This document shows, one piece after another, positions 8,799-18,067 of a stretch of 64,000 bases of DNA (its first letter is position 1; each line of letters opens with the position of its first letter). This DNA is from an uncultured Pirellulaceae bacterium (GTDB lineage: Bacteria; Planctomycetota; Planctomycetia; Pirellulales; Pirellulaceae), in contig CAJQPP010000031.1 in NCBI GenBank assembly GCA_905480235.1, positions 62,001 through 126,000 on the forward strand, written 5' to 3'. Under the pieces are notes generated by a model that did not search any database, was not told the DNA's origin, and worked only from the letters and a program-made list of their open reading frames with translations. The position numbers were made by a program, and so were the translations under genes.

Positions 8799-8871
8799 GG
8801 TTGGGTAGCTCAGTTGGTAGAGCAATGGACTGAAAATCCATGTGTCGGCGGTTCGAACCCGCCCCCAACCA
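8799..8871 (+). tRNA. tRNA-Phe (anticodon GAA)
   Basis: The cloverleaf is complete. The acceptor stem GGTTGGG/CCCAACC has seven perfect pairs. The D arm is GCTC...GAGC around AGTTGGTA, the anticodon stem is ATGGA/TCCAT with loop CTGAAAA (anticodon GAA at 8832-8834), and the T arm is GGCGG-TTCGAAC-CCGCC. The discriminator base is A and is followed by CTA, so the CCA tail is not encoded and must be added by tRNA nucleotidyltransferase. A promoter and a terminator flank it closely, so it is probably a single-gene transcript. Confidence 0.97.
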
Positions 8872-8879
8872 CTAGTTCT

Positions 8880-8913
8880 AGACGGCCCCGACTCTCGCGG
8901 GCCGTCTTTTTTT
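8880..8913 (+). terminator. rho-independent terminator after tRNA-Phe
   Basis: AGACGGCCC (8880-8888) pairs with GGGCCGTCT (8899-8907) around a 10-nt loop and runs into seven T residues (8907-8913). This is a textbook intrinsic terminator nine bases after the tRNA. Confidence 0.9.
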
Positions 8914-9383
8914 GTGTTCCTCCAAAATCCTGTGTCCTGATCTTCCAAGGGCCCTGTGGGTCCATCGCGGATGGCCAATCTAAACCCCAGTTTTAATCCC
9001 CTCGCATTTCGCGAAATGCGCGTCCTGACGAGTGCGTCGCCAGAGTAATTTGTCTCACTTAGCGGCTGCGGATCTTTGGCCACAGGCCTCAATTCCAGTA
9101 ATGCCATTTTGTTGCTTTGCCGTGCCACCGAAAACTCTCACAAGCGCTCTGTTTTCACACATTTCCATGTTCACCCGGTAATTACCGGCCAAGCGTCACA
9201 ATCGGAATGAATTTAAAGCCGAAAGCGTACAAGATAACGTTGCAAATAGTTGAGTTCGGTAAGGGTTGGTTTTAGAATTCGAAATCCTTGAATACTCGCT
9301 CGCATGCTGCCACTAACGCGGTTGGGCGATTCGAATTTTCGCCAAACCCAAAGCACCAAAACTCACCCCATCGAGCAAGAAAA
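8914..9383. other. intergenic region between tRNA-Phe terminator and sugar ABC operon
   Basis: About 470 nt without a credible gene. It holds the palindrome at 9175-9188 described separately. The open frames crossing it lack family signatures; one of them runs antisense through the tRNA. Confidence 0.5.
9175..9188. promoter_or_regulatory. perfect 14-bp palindrome, possible operator of the sugar ABC operon
   Basis: CCGGTAATTACCGG is fully self-complementary and lies about 200 nt before the start of the lipoprotein gene. LacI- and GntR-type repressors of sugar operons bind short palindromes like this. No regulator gene is adjacent, so the assignment is an inference. Confidence 0.35.
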
Positions 9384-10454
9384 ATGCAAGCCCTGCCAAG
9401 AGTAATCGCTTTATTAATAATCACCTGCCTGATCTCCGGATGCGGTGAAAAAGGTAGTGAAACATCCAAAGACACAGCCAGTGGCGACAGCCAAAATCAG
9501 GCCGCTAATACAACAAAACGGCCTAAGTTGGCATTTGTCACCAACGGTATCGCAAATTTCTGGAAAATTGCCGAATCCGGTGCTCGGCAAGCTGCCAAGG
9601 ATTTGGGCTGCGATGTGGAAGTCAAAATGCCCCCATCAGAAGGTGGCCGCGCAGCGAACCAAAAACGCATGCTAGAGCAATTAATCAGCAAAGGCACCGA
9701 AGGCATTGCGGTAAGCCCCGTCGACCCGGCAAACCAAACCGACATTCTGAATGAAGTCGGTGACAACGCATTTTTTATCACACACGATTCTGATGCACCG
9801 GATACCAATCGCCTGACCTACATCGGAATGTCAAATTACGACGCCGGACGCATGGCAGGTGAGCTCGTGAAAAAAGCTATCCCGGATGGCGGCAATATCG
9901 TCATTTTCATTGGCTCTCTAGAACAACATAACGCCAAGCTCCGCCGCCAAGGTGTGATCGACGAGGTCTTGGGGCGAAGTCACGATCCCAACCGATACGA
10001 CCAACCCGGTGCAGAAATTGGAGACGACAAGTACACCATCCTGGCCACTCGGGTTGATGATTTTAATGACACTCGAAAGAAAGAACTACCCGAACAAGCT
10101 CTGGCTAAATTCGATAAAATTGACTGCATGGTGGGGCTCTTCGAGTACAACCCACCGTTCATTTTTGATGCTTTGGAAGGCGCTGATAAAGTCGGCCAGA
10201 TCAAAGTAGTCGGCTTTGACGAAAACGAGCGCACTCTGGATGAAATCAAAAAGGGGAACTGCGTGGGAACTGTCGTTCAAAACCCCTACATGTACGGATA
10301 CAAATCGATCGAAGTACTGAATCGCCTTGCAAATGGTGATCAATCAGATACCGAAACCGAATTCATTGACATTCCGGCTCAGAAAATCGAGCAGGAAAAT
10401 GTGGATGAATTCAAAAAGAACTTAGCTGCCATGATCAAAGGAGAAGCGGGATAG
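9384..10454 (+). CDS. sugar ABC transporter substrate-binding lipoprotein (ribose/RbsB type)
   Basis: Periplasmic binding lipoprotein of the LacI-related sugar-binding family; it delivers a sugar to the membrane permease encoded downstream. I chose the ATG at 9384 because it gives a classic lipoprotein signal (MQALPRVIALLIITCLISGC) with lipobox LISGC. An in-frame TTG 32 codons earlier gives no signal peptide. The mature part carries RPKLAFVTNGIANFWKIAE at its front, typical of RbsB-like domains, then GIAVSPVDP and YIGMSNYDAGRMAGE, as in the fold's first and second lobes. The length of 356 residues is normal. The ATPase and permease genes follow in the same direction (81-nt gap). The sugar cannot be read from the sequence; ribose, xylose, inositol and allose are possible. 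Confidence 0.92.
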   Translation: MQALPRVIALLIITCLISGCGEKGSETSKDTASGDSQNQAANTTKRPKLAFVTNGIANFWKIAESGARQAAKDLGCDVEVKMPPSEGGRAANQKRMLEQLISKGTEGIAVSPVDPANQTDILNEVGDNAFFITHDSDAPDTNRLTYIGMSNYDAGRMAGELVKKAIPDGGNIVIFIGSLEQHNAKLRRQGVIDEVLGRSHDPNRYDQPGAEIGDDKYTILATRVDDFNDTRKKELPEQALAKFDKIDCMVGLFEYNPPFIFDALEGADKVGQIKVVGFDENERTLDEIKKGNCVGTVVQNPYMYGYKSIEVLNRLANGDQSDTETEFIDIPAQKIEQENVDEFKKNLAAMIKGEAG

Positions 10455-10535
10455 TCGTTGCTGGTAACCCAGCGTCCATCCCATTAGCGTTATGGCCGAC
10501 AATCTCCGCACCGCGATGCCGAACCAATCGACTTC

Positions 10536-12059
10536 ATGAACCGAGCTTCCCCACCCCTGCTTGAAGCCAACTCCCTTGGCAAGCGTTTTCCGGGTGTGGT
10601 TGCGTTGGATGATGTTGATCTGCAGCTTTATGACGCAGAGGTATTGGCCGTCATCGGTGAAAATGGTGCCGGCAAAAGCACCCTGATGAAGATTTTGGCT
10701 GGTATCCAATTGCCAGACCAAGGCCAAATTCGACTGAGCGGAAAAGAGACCGTCATTCGTTCCGTGGAACAGGCGACTGCCAACGGCATCTGCCTGATTC
10801 ATCAGGAACTTAACCTTTGCGAAAACCTCAGCGTAGCCGCCAACATCTTTCTCGGTCGCGAACCCAGACGTTTTGGATTGATCGATGAACGCCGCTGTCT
10901 CGAGAAAGCCGGTGAGGTTCTGCAGCAGGTCGGCCTCAATCTGCCGCCACAAGAACTCGTAGGCTCTTTGACCATTGGGCAACAACAAATGGTCGAGATC
11001 GCCAAAGCCATCTCCACAGATGCCCGCATGGTCATCATGGACGAACCGACGAGCAGTCTGTCTCAGAAAGAATCCGAGAGCCTATTCGAGATTATTCACC
11101 GACTCAAACAGCAAGGTGTGAGCATCATTTACATCTCCCATCGCTTGGGTGAAGTCGAGCGACTCGCCGATAGAGTCACCGTTTTACGGGACGGAAAAAA
11201 TGCGGGGGAACTCGCGCGTGATGAAATCAGCCACAATGCCATGGTAGAACGCATGGTCGGGAGAGAGCTGTCGAATTACTACTCGCGCACGGTAACGGAA
11301 TCTGACGAGACGGTCTTAAAGATCAGCAACTTGCGCACTTCGGCGAACCCCCACTGCCCACTTAGCTGCGAAATCAAGCGTGGGGAAATCGTGGGAATCG
11401 CAGGCTTGGTGGGTGCGGGTCGCACAGAACTTTTGACCACCTTATTTGGCGTCACACCCGCAATCGATGGTCAAATCACAGTAACCGGGAAAGCGTGCGT
11501 CATAGACAATAGCGAGACGGCCATTCGACATGGCATTGGCCTGGTTCCCGAAGATCGCAAATTGCAGGGAATCGTGTTGGAGATGTCGATCCGTGCTAAC
11601 ACGTCATTACCGACCCTGAAATCCCTTTCTGCCATGGGCTTTATCGACGCCGCCGCTGAGCGGGCTTTGGCAGAATCGATGAAACAACGCCTCAACACCA
11701 AGGCTCCGCATATTGAGCAACCGGTCAAGTTTCTTTCAGGTGGTAACCAACAAAAAGTGGTTATCGCAAAATGGCTGGCCATGAAGCCAAATATACTTTT
11801 AATGGACGAGCCCACCCGAGGCGTCGATGTGGGAGCGAAACAGGAAATCTATCGCTTAATGGACGAACTTGCGCAAACGGGCGTCGCCATCCTTTTTGTT
11901 TCCAGCGATATGGAAGAAGTCCTGGGAATGGCGGATCGCATTCTCGTCATGCACGAAGGTCAGATCGGTGGCGAGTTGCATAAAACAAATTTCTCAGAAG
12001 AGTCGGTGATGCATTTAGCCACCGGCGGCGCAATAAAGACAGAAACAAAAATCGCATGA
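10536..12059 (+). CDS. sugar ABC transporter ATP-binding protein, duplicated NBD (RbsA/MglA type)
   Basis: 507 residues with two fused ATPase domains, as in RbsA, XylG and MglA. The first has Walker A GENGAGKST (about 42-50), signature LTIGQQQ and Walker B VIMDEPTSSLS. The second has the degenerate Walker A GLVGAGRTEL that is normal for this family, the signature LSGGNQQK and LLMDEPTRGVDVG. It powers import of the sugar bound by the upstream lipoprotein and docks on the permease. The stop codon overlaps the permease start by 4 nt (ATGA), so the two are translationally coupled. No unusual substitutions stand out. Confidence 0.96.
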   Translation: MNRASPPLLEANSLGKRFPGVVALDDVDLQLYDAEVLAVIGENGAGKSTLMKILAGIQLPDQGQIRLSGKETVIRSVEQATANGICLIHQELNLCENLSVAANIFLGREPRRFGLIDERRCLEKAGEVLQQVGLNLPPQELVGSLTIGQQQMVEIAKAISTDARMVIMDEPTSSLSQKESESLFEIIHRLKQQGVSIIYISHRLGEVERLADRVTVLRDGKNAGELARDEISHNAMVERMVGRELSNYYSRTVTESDETVLKISNLRTSANPHCPLSCEIKRGEIVGIAGLVGAGRTELLTTLFGVTPAIDGQITVTGKACVIDNSETAIRHGIGLVPEDRKLQGIVLEMSIRANTSLPTLKSLSAMGFIDAAAERALAESMKQRLNTKAPHIEQPVKFLSGGNQQKVVIAKWLAMKPNILLMDEPTRGVDVGAKQEIYRLMDELAQTGVAILFVSSDMEEVLGMADRILVMHEGQIGGELHKTNFSEESVMHLATGGAIKTETKIA

Positions 12060-14005
12060 AATCCGGAAAAATCATTGGGATCCTGCTGCTACTGATCTAT
12101 GTCTGCGTCGCCACAGCGATGCTGAACGATGCCTTTATAAAACCCTACAATCTGCAGAACTTACTGCGCTCCAGCAGTATGTTTGCGATCATCGGGATTG
12201 GCGCCGTTTTAGTCATCGTCACCGGCGGCATTGATCTTTCCACCGGTTCGCTGATCGGTTTGGTCGGATGCACGATGACGATGATGCTGAAAGCCTTCAA
12301 AGAAAATCCGCCGTTCGAAAATGGAGCATGGTTGCTTTGGCTCATTGGCTTAGAGCTCTTGCTGGTCGGTATCGGCTGGGCTATTTGGGATCAGGTGCTG
12401 CGAAAACGCCTTGGGCCAGGGCGTCACTACACGGGTAAAATTGCGATATCGCTCATCGGTATCGTTTTCCTCGCGATCAGCCTAGCGGTAGAACGTACCG
12501 CCGTTGGGGAATGGGTAACCATGGCTGCCGCTGTTGGGCTGGCGCTTTGGCTTTCCGCCCACCTGGGTTTATTGCATGGTTTGTTGATCACCAAATTAAA
12601 ATTACAGCCATTCGTTGTGACGCTCTGTGCCCTAATGGCCTATCGGGGCCTAAGTCGTTATCTCACGGGTGATAAGACGCAGGGTCTGGGAACCGAATAC
12701 AACGATTCCTTGCGGTTACTTGCGATCGGTAAACCGTGTACCGCCACCGCGATCATGCTGTTCCTTGCCGTTATCATGCTGGTCGTCGGAATTTGGAAGA
12801 CGTTTATTAGCAGGCGCTCAAGGTCCACGCCGGCTCAAAAAACGAATGGCATCATCATCTTGATCATCGGTGCGGTATTAGCTTGCGTTTCCAGTTCCCG
12901 ATATTGGGATGGTTGGAAAACCCAATTTGGTGAAACCATCGCGACGGTCGCAGGTTTCCAGTTGCAATTTTTCTCCCTCGAAATTCCGGAAGCTGCGGTT
13001 GCTCGCCCTGCCACGTTAATGGCTTTTGCCATGTGGCCGATGCTACTTTGTTTTGCTGGTCTGGCCATTTGGTCGGCCAAGAAAAGCTGGTGGGCTCAGG
13101 AAAAAAGTCCGCGACAAATCATGATCTGGCTTCTACCAGCCATCACGGTAGCGGTTTCCCTGTTTGCCCTGCTCATGATCAAGCAGTGGATTGGCGATCA
13201 AACTGTTTCTTTAACGGACATGTCGAGCGCTTTTCAAGGCTCCGTAGATTCGGCGGCCGATGACCAGTTTGTTTTGGGAATCAATGTGATCCTGTTGAAG
13301 ATGCTGGGGATCTTTTTGAGTATGGCCGCGCTGTTCGGCGGCATCCTTTGGTTAGGGAAAATCTGGACCAAGCAGGCCGGTAATCTAGGACGGGGATTAT
13401 GGATCCTAACGGGATTTTTTGCCGTCTTATGGCTGCTCAGCAATACTGCGATTCATGAAACGCCCGTCCAAACCCCCTTCTTTATTTTGTTAATCATCGG
13501 GGCCTTGTCGGCTTTATTCCTGAATAAGACCGTCTACGGACGGTACTTCTTTGCCTTGGGAAATAACGAAGAGGCCACACGTTACAGCGGTATCAATACG
13601 GATCTGGTAACCATCATGGCTTACGTGCTGTGCGCGTTATGTGGTGGCATCGGTGCGGTCCTATTCACTCTGGACAGTAACAATGTGGAACCTTCCGGAC
13701 ACGGCAGTTTCTACGAACTCTATGCGATCGCAGCGGCTGTGCTCGGCGGTTGTTCGCTACGCGGGGGAGAGGGATCTATTCTCGGCGTGATCATCGGAGC
13801 CTCGATCATGCGCGTACTCTACAACGCCCCCGACATGATCGGTATTGCCAGTCAATTAGAGATGTTTACGATCGGATTCGTGTTGCTGATCGGTATTATC
13901 GTTGATGAAACGGCGCGTCGCATGGCGGCCAATCGAGATCGCAAGGTTGTAGCCGAACCCCTAACGCCCCTCACGGCGACGGTCCCCCCTCAAGAAAGTG
14001 CCTAG
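12056..14005 (+). CDS. sugar ABC transporter permease (RbsC family) with large internal insertions
   Basis: Membrane subunit of the sugar importer. Both ends match RbsC: VIVTGGIDLSTGSLIGL near residue 60, and TVYGRYFFALGNNEEATRYSGI plus AAAVLGGCSLRGGEGS in the C-terminal part. It has 649 residues against the usual 320-340. Extra hydrophobic sequence sits in two places: about 80 residues between the GGIDLSTGS region and HLGLLHGLLITKLKLQPF, and about 240 residues between LTGDKTQGLG and LNKTVYGRY. The additions contain several predicted membrane helices and small soluble loops. The reading frame is intact and the ATPase gene overlaps by 4 nt, so this is not an assembly artefact of two genes. The role of the extra helices is unknown. 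Confidence 0.92.
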   Translation: MKSGKIIGILLLLIYVCVATAMLNDAFIKPYNLQNLLRSSSMFAIIGIGAVLVIVTGGIDLSTGSLIGLVGCTMTMMLKAFKENPPFENGAWLLWLIGLELLLVGIGWAIWDQVLRKRLGPGRHYTGKIAISLIGIVFLAISLAVERTAVGEWVTMAAAVGLALWLSAHLGLLHGLLITKLKLQPFVVTLCALMAYRGLSRYLTGDKTQGLGTEYNDSLRLLAIGKPCTATAIMLFLAVIMLVVGIWKTFISRRSRSTPAQKTNGIIILIIGAVLACVSSSRYWDGWKTQFGETIATVAGFQLQFFSLEIPEAAVARPATLMAFAMWPMLLCFAGLAIWSAKKSWWAQEKSPRQIMIWLLPAITVAVSLFALLMIKQWIGDQTVSLTDMSSAFQGSVDSAADDQFVLGINVILLKMLGIFLSMAALFGGILWLGKIWTKQAGNLGRGLWILTGFFAVLWLLSNTAIHETPVQTPFFILLIIGALSALFLNKTVYGRYFFALGNNEEATRYSGINTDLVTIMAYVLCALCGGIGAVLFTLDSNNVEPSGHGSFYELYAIAAAVLGGCSLRGGEGSILGVIIGASIMRVLYNAPDMIGIASQLEMFTIGFVLLIGIIVDETARRMAANRDRKVVAEPLTPLTATVPPQESA

Positions 14006-14028
14006 CGGCAGCGCCCATGCGCTAAAAC

Positions 14029-14066
14029 ACCGGCTTGCCGTACAACGACAAGCCGGTATATGTTTT
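14029..14066 (+). terminator. intrinsic terminator of the sugar ABC operon
   Basis: ACCGGCTTG (14029-14037) pairs perfectly with CAAGCCGGT (14049-14057) and is followed by ATATGTTTTT. It lies between the converging permease and desaturase genes and may also act in the opposite direction. Confidence 0.7.
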
Positions 14067-14119
14067 TGATTAAGGCCTGGTTGGGTGTTGGGCCAGCGAC
14101 CCGACATGCACCGGAGCTA

Positions 14120-15154
14120 CTAGGTTTTGATCGCTTTGCGATTCAGTGCTGAGTGGTTGGGGTGCACAAGGTCTTTCACGATCCCAATCTTTTCCAGACC
14201 ACGCAAGGTGATCCAAGTCATATCAATTTCCCACCAGCGATGACCATGACGTGCGGACCTTGGATCTGCATGGTGGTTGTTGTGCCATCCCTCTCCGTTG
14301 GTCAACAGAGCGAACAACCAATTGTTCGTGCTGTCTTCGCGTGTTTCGTAATTTCGATATCCCCAGATATGGGCCGCGGAGTTGATGGCCCAAGTGACAT
14401 GCCAAGTCCAAATGGTACGCATCACAACCCCCCACATCATCCACTGCGATCCGTATTGCAATGCTCCGGCACCTGTGCCGGTGGTAAGGTATCCAATTAG
14501 GCTACCCACCCCGGTGAGCAGGATGGCGTGCATCATGTATACGAGGATCCAGTTTTGGCCCTTTTGCAGCCACATGTAATAGCGATCCTGCATCAAATCT
14601 CGCACATAACGATCGTAAGCCGACGCCGTGCTCAGTTCTTTGTTGTCAATAAATAACCAACCCATGTGGGCCCAGAACGCGCTGACTCGCGGCGTATGGG
14701 GATCGGGTTGGTGATCGGAATGCTGATGGTGAACGCGATGTACCAGAACCCAGCGACCGGGCGAATCTTGGAAACTACAAACCCCCAAGGTCGCTAATGT
14801 GTACTCAAACCACTTGGGGCACTTAAAACCACGATGCGTGAGCAAGCGATGATAGCCGGCACCGATTCCCATTGAGGTAAATAAGAAATTCCCGACAAAC
14901 AACCAAGCCACGCCCCACCAACTAAAAAAGTAGGGGAAGAAGGCGAATGGAATCGCTAAATGCATCACGATAACGGGAATAATGTATTCCCATAACAAAC
15001 GGTCGCTCGTCTGGACTCCGGCCGGTTTGGGTAATCGTTCCCCCTTATCCAGATTGGTCCTTTCCTTGGCGACATGAATGTCTTTGGCGATTTTATCGTC
15101 TTCAGATAGCGGCTTTGCTACAGGTTTTACGTCGGTTGCCATATTGGAAATCAT
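14120..15154 (-). CDS. membrane fatty acid (acyl-CoA type) desaturase
   Basis: Di-iron membrane desaturase that introduces a double bond into acyl chains (delta-9 type by similarity), keeping membranes fluid. The three histidine boxes are intact: HRLLTH (102-107), HRVHH (139-143) and HNNHH (291-295). Four or more hydrophobic spans surround them (about 55-95 and 200-260). The length of 344 residues fits stearoyl-CoA desaturase relatives. The ATG at 15154 has a weak ribosome site; the ATG at 15142 (MATDVKP) is also possible. It stands alone, convergent with the sugar ABC operon. The electron donor is not encoded nearby. A lipid-linked substrate instead of acyl-CoA cannot be excluded. Confidence 0.93.
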   Translation of the reverse strand: MISNMATDVKPVAKPLSEDDKIAKDIHVAKERTNLDKGERLPKPAGVQTSDRLLWEYIIPVIVMHLAIPFAFFPYFFSWWGVAWLFVGNFLFTSMGIGAGYHRLLTHRGFKCPKWFEYTLATLGVCSFQDSPGRWVLVHRVHHQHSDHQPDPHTPRVSAFWAHMGWLFIDNKELSTASAYDRYVRDLMQDRYYMWLQKGQNWILVYMMHAILLTGVGSLIGYLTTGTGAGALQYGSQWMMWGVVMRTIWTWHVTWAINSAAHIWGYRNYETREDSTNNWLFALLTNGEGWHNNHHADPRSARHGHRWWEIDMTWITLRGLEKIGIVKDLVHPNHSALNRKAIKT

Positions 15155-15300
15155 CTCTGTGATGGATGTTTACTTATTTGCGTAGTTTAACCGCCCGCAA
15201 TCTGTACAGGAACCTCAACTTAACATCTAGCAAAATGGGCAAAATGTGCCAAAACGCTCTATGTCGCGGTGTTACGGCCTTTGAGAGGCCAAAAGAATGG

Positions 15301-16398
15301 CTAAACGTTCATTCCCACAGCTTGCGGCAGGTCGGCGAACTCGTTTTCGGCGAGTTGCTGAGAGATGAACCGGTTTAGTTGTTTTACAAATAACGGACCG
15401 CCGTAAATAAAACCCGTATAGACCTGAATTAAGCTGGCACCGCTGCCAATCATATTCCAAGCATCGAGCCCATTCATGACGCCCCCAACGCCGACCAGCG
15501 GAACGGTTCGCTCCGTTTTTTCATAAAGTTCACGGACCATATTGCGACTTACTTTGGTCAGTGGTTTTCCAGATAGTCCGCCATTACCCATCTCTCGGAT
15601 GCGTGCAGCGGGGGTTAACAAATCGCTTCTTGAAATAGTGGTGTTAGTCGCAATAATCCCGTCAATTTCGATTTCCTTCGCCAAAGCCGCGATATCTTCG
15701 ACTTGATCAGCGTTTAAATCAGGTGCAATTTTCAACAATACCGGACGTGGTGCCACGTCGGTTGCCTTGGCCAGCCGCATGTTTTCTTGCAGCAATTCGA
15801 CCAATAATTCCTTCAAGGGGCCCCGATCCTGTAACGTTCGCAAGCCGGGTGTGTTGGGGGAACTGACGTTTACGGTGAAATACCGTGCATAGGGATGCAA
15901 CAAACGAAAACTTTTCAAATAGTCCCCAACCGCTTGCTCGACATCCACGAGCTTGGTTTTGCCAATATTAATTCCCACCACTGGCTTGATAACCGTGGCA
16001 GCCAGCGCCGCGGCAGCCTGCTCAGCCCCCACGTTATTAAAACCCATGCGATTAATGAGGGCCTGATCGTCTGGCAAACGAAAGAGTCGAGGCTTGGGAT
16101 TACCCGTCTGGCCTTCTCCGGTAATCGTGCCGACTTCGATATGCGAAAAGCCAAGATGCCTGAGTGAGTTAAACCAGGCAGCCTGCTTGTCAAAACCAGC
16201 TGCCAAGCCAACTGGATTATCAAAATCGATCCCAAATACACGAGACCGCAGCCGCGGATCATTCACCCGGGTCAAACGTCCCATGACGCTGGAAATAGGT
16301 GGAAACATGCTTGCATGAAACATGCCCATGGAGATGTGGTGCACCGTTTCCGCGGGCAAAGAGAACAGCAGTGGCCGAGCCAGATAACGCCAAAACAT
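15301..16398 (-). CDS. pyrD: dihydroorotate dehydrogenase (quinone), class 2
   Basis: Oxidises dihydroorotate to orotate in pyrimidine synthesis and passes electrons to the membrane quinone pool. The N-terminal helical segment (residues 1-40, MFWRYLARPLLFSLPAETVH) is the membrane-docking domain that defines class 2. The FMN barrel follows with NPVGLAAGFDK, GFNNVGA, the catalytic-loop motif NVSSPNTPGLR (class 2 uses Ser as base), ATNTTI, and GVGGVMNGLDAW with YTGFIYGGP. The length of 365 residues is typical. It starts 3 nt after the stop of the S1-domain gene on the same strand, so the two are very likely co-transcribed and translationally coupled. Confidence 0.96.
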   Translation of the reverse strand: MFWRYLARPLLFSLPAETVHHISMGMFHASMFPPISSVMGRLTRVNDPRLRSRVFGIDFDNPVGLAAGFDKQAAWFNSLRHLGFSHIEVGTITGEGQTGNPKPRLFRLPDDQALINRMGFNNVGAEQAAAALAATVIKPVVGINIGKTKLVDVEQAVGDYLKSFRLLHPYARYFTVNVSSPNTPGLRTLQDRGPLKELLVELLQENMRLAKATDVAPRPVLLKIAPDLNADQVEDIAALAKEIEIDGIIATNTTISRSDLLTPAARIREMGNGGLSGKPLTKVSRNMVRELYEKTERTVPLVGVGGVMNGLDAWNMIGSGASLIQVYTGFIYGGPLFVKQLNRFISQQLAENEFADLPQAVGMNV

Positions 16399-16401
16399 GG
16401 G

Positions 16402-17922
16402 CTACCAGTTCAACCCAAATTGTTCTCCGCCGCTTCCCTTATCGCGTCCACCCTTGAGAGGTTCGTCGCGTTTCTTGACGGCGGCTTCGCGAATAGGTGC
16501 GTCCACCTCGGCGGCGTCTTTTTTAGTCCCTGCTTTTTCAGGTTTCGCTTGCGTCGCTTTTAAGGACAGACCAATCTTTTGTGCCTGCGGATCGACGGAG
16601 AGCACTTTGACCTGCACGCCATCACCTTGTTTTACGACATTTTTGACGGCCATCACCCGATGATGGGCGAGCTCAGAAATGTGCACCAACCCCTCAACGC
16701 CCGGCTCCAATTTGACGAATGCCCCAAACTGAGCCAACCGAGAAACCGTGCCATCCACGACGGCCCCCATCGGGTATTTTTGGTCAATACTGGTCCAGGG
16801 ATTTTCCAGTGTATCGCGATAGGAAAGCGAAATCTTTCCATCACCGGCGTTGATCTTCTCAACCTTCACTTTGACTTGTTGACCTGCTTTGAGCACGTCG
16901 CTGGGATGGGTCACTCGATCCCAACTCATCTTGCTGACATGCACCAGACCTTCGGCACCCCCGATATCAACAAAGGCACCAAAATCCATCAACTTGGTCA
17001 CGATTCCATCGAGCGTCTGCCCGACAGCTAAGGTACTTAGGAGTTCCTTTTTCTTTTCCTGATTTTCACGTTCCAGAATTGCTCGGCGACTCAATACCAA
17101 ACGCTTCCGACCTTCGTTGACTTCGGTGACGATACATTGCACTTTTTTATTGACATAGTCGCCAAAATTTTCGACGCGTACGACATCAATCTGACTGGCT
17201 GGCATGAAAGCGCGGATACTGTTGACGCTCAATTCTAAACCACCTGTATTGGATCCTGTGACCCGTGCTTCGATCGTGGCACCTTCTACCAAATCGGACC
17301 AGTCGGCCACACTCACGGAAGATCCCGGGATGGTAACTTCGTACAACCCTTCATCTTCCTTGAGTCCATTAACCACGACGTCTAACATCGCCCCCTCTTC
17401 GGGTGGCGTTTTAAATTGCCGCATGGACGCGATGCCTTCGTAGCGTCCCTTCAATGAGAAGAAAACATTATCGTTGTGGATCCGCGTAACCAAGGCACGA
17501 ACCTTCTCATCCGTTTCCAGATCGCCAGCGGGCTGCTGTTGATCCAACAGCGAATCCATTTGCAACCCTTCCAACGCCGCTTCCAGTTCAGCATCCACGG
17601 CGGATTCCACAGCAGCTTCCATTGTCGTCGGAGCTACACCCGCCCCGCTTTCGGAAGCCGCACTGGGGTTGGCCACACCTTGAATGGCTGCACCCAAATT
17701 CCCGGCTTCTAGCGAAGCACCACGAATCGGTTGCGGTGTACCTAATTTTGGATCCGCTTCATCCCTCTGCGATCCAATCAGAATTTTCTTGGCTGATGGT
17801 TCTCCGGCATTCGGCAAATCCGTACCCATATCAGGGGCGGCAGCAACGTGTTCGGGTGACGTGGCATCCTCGGCCGCGTTGACATCTGCTGCTGTGTTTG
17901 GTTCGTCCTGGTTGGTTGACAT
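16402..17922 (-). CDS. rpsA: S1-domain RNA-binding protein, ribosomal protein S1-like
   Basis: 506 residues from the ATG at 17922; an upstream TTG would add 16 residues of poor quality. An Ala/Glu-rich, probably disordered N-terminus of about 130 residues precedes four S1 OB-fold repeats. The best two are GIVTKLMDFGAFVDIGGAEG and GTVSRLAQFGAFVKLEPGVE, each followed by GLVH(V/I)S. Ribosomal S1 recruits mRNA to the 30S subunit; related S1-repeat proteins act in RNA decay. The repeat number (four against six in E. coli) matches shorter S1 homologs. The C-terminus is Lys/Glu-rich and ends in GGEQFGLNW. It is upstream of pyrD by 3 nt. The assignment as the main ribosomal S1 is likely but not proven. 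Confidence 0.85.
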   Translation of the reverse strand: MSTNQDEPNTAADVNAAEDATSPEHVAAAPDMGTDLPNAGEPSAKKILIGSQRDEADPKLGTPQPIRGASLEAGNLGAAIQGVANPSAASESGAGVAPTTMEAAVESAVDAELEAALEGLQMDSLLDQQQPAGDLETDEKVRALVTRIHNDNVFFSLKGRYEGIASMRQFKTPPEEGAMLDVVVNGLKEDEGLYEVTIPGSSVSVADWSDLVEGATIEARVTGSNTGGLELSVNSIRAFMPASQIDVVRVENFGDYVNKKVQCIVTEVNEGRKRLVLSRRAILERENQEKKKELLSTLAVGQTLDGIVTKLMDFGAFVDIGGAEGLVHVSKMSWDRVTHPSDVLKAGQQVKVKVEKINAGDGKISLSYRDTLENPWTSIDQKYPMGAVVDGTVSRLAQFGAFVKLEPGVEGLVHISELAHHRVMAVKNVVKQGDGVQVKVLSVDPQAQKIGLSLKATQAKPEKAGTKKDAAEVDAPIREAAVKKRDEPLKGGRDKGSGGEQFGLNW

Positions 17923-18067
17923 AATTTCAGCTTGATAAAAAACTTGATAGCCGCAACAAACGCTGGCCAATAAGAGGCGGAAAAGGCTGGAGACCGTAAA
18001 CCGCGAGTCTACAAATTTACCGCGCGCAAAACCAAAAATACAGGGTCAAAAAATCGCCTGACTGGTC

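Noticed and set aside
8670-9128. A 152-codon open frame on the minus strand
   Set aside because: It runs antisense through the tRNA-Phe and its terminator and shows no protein motif.
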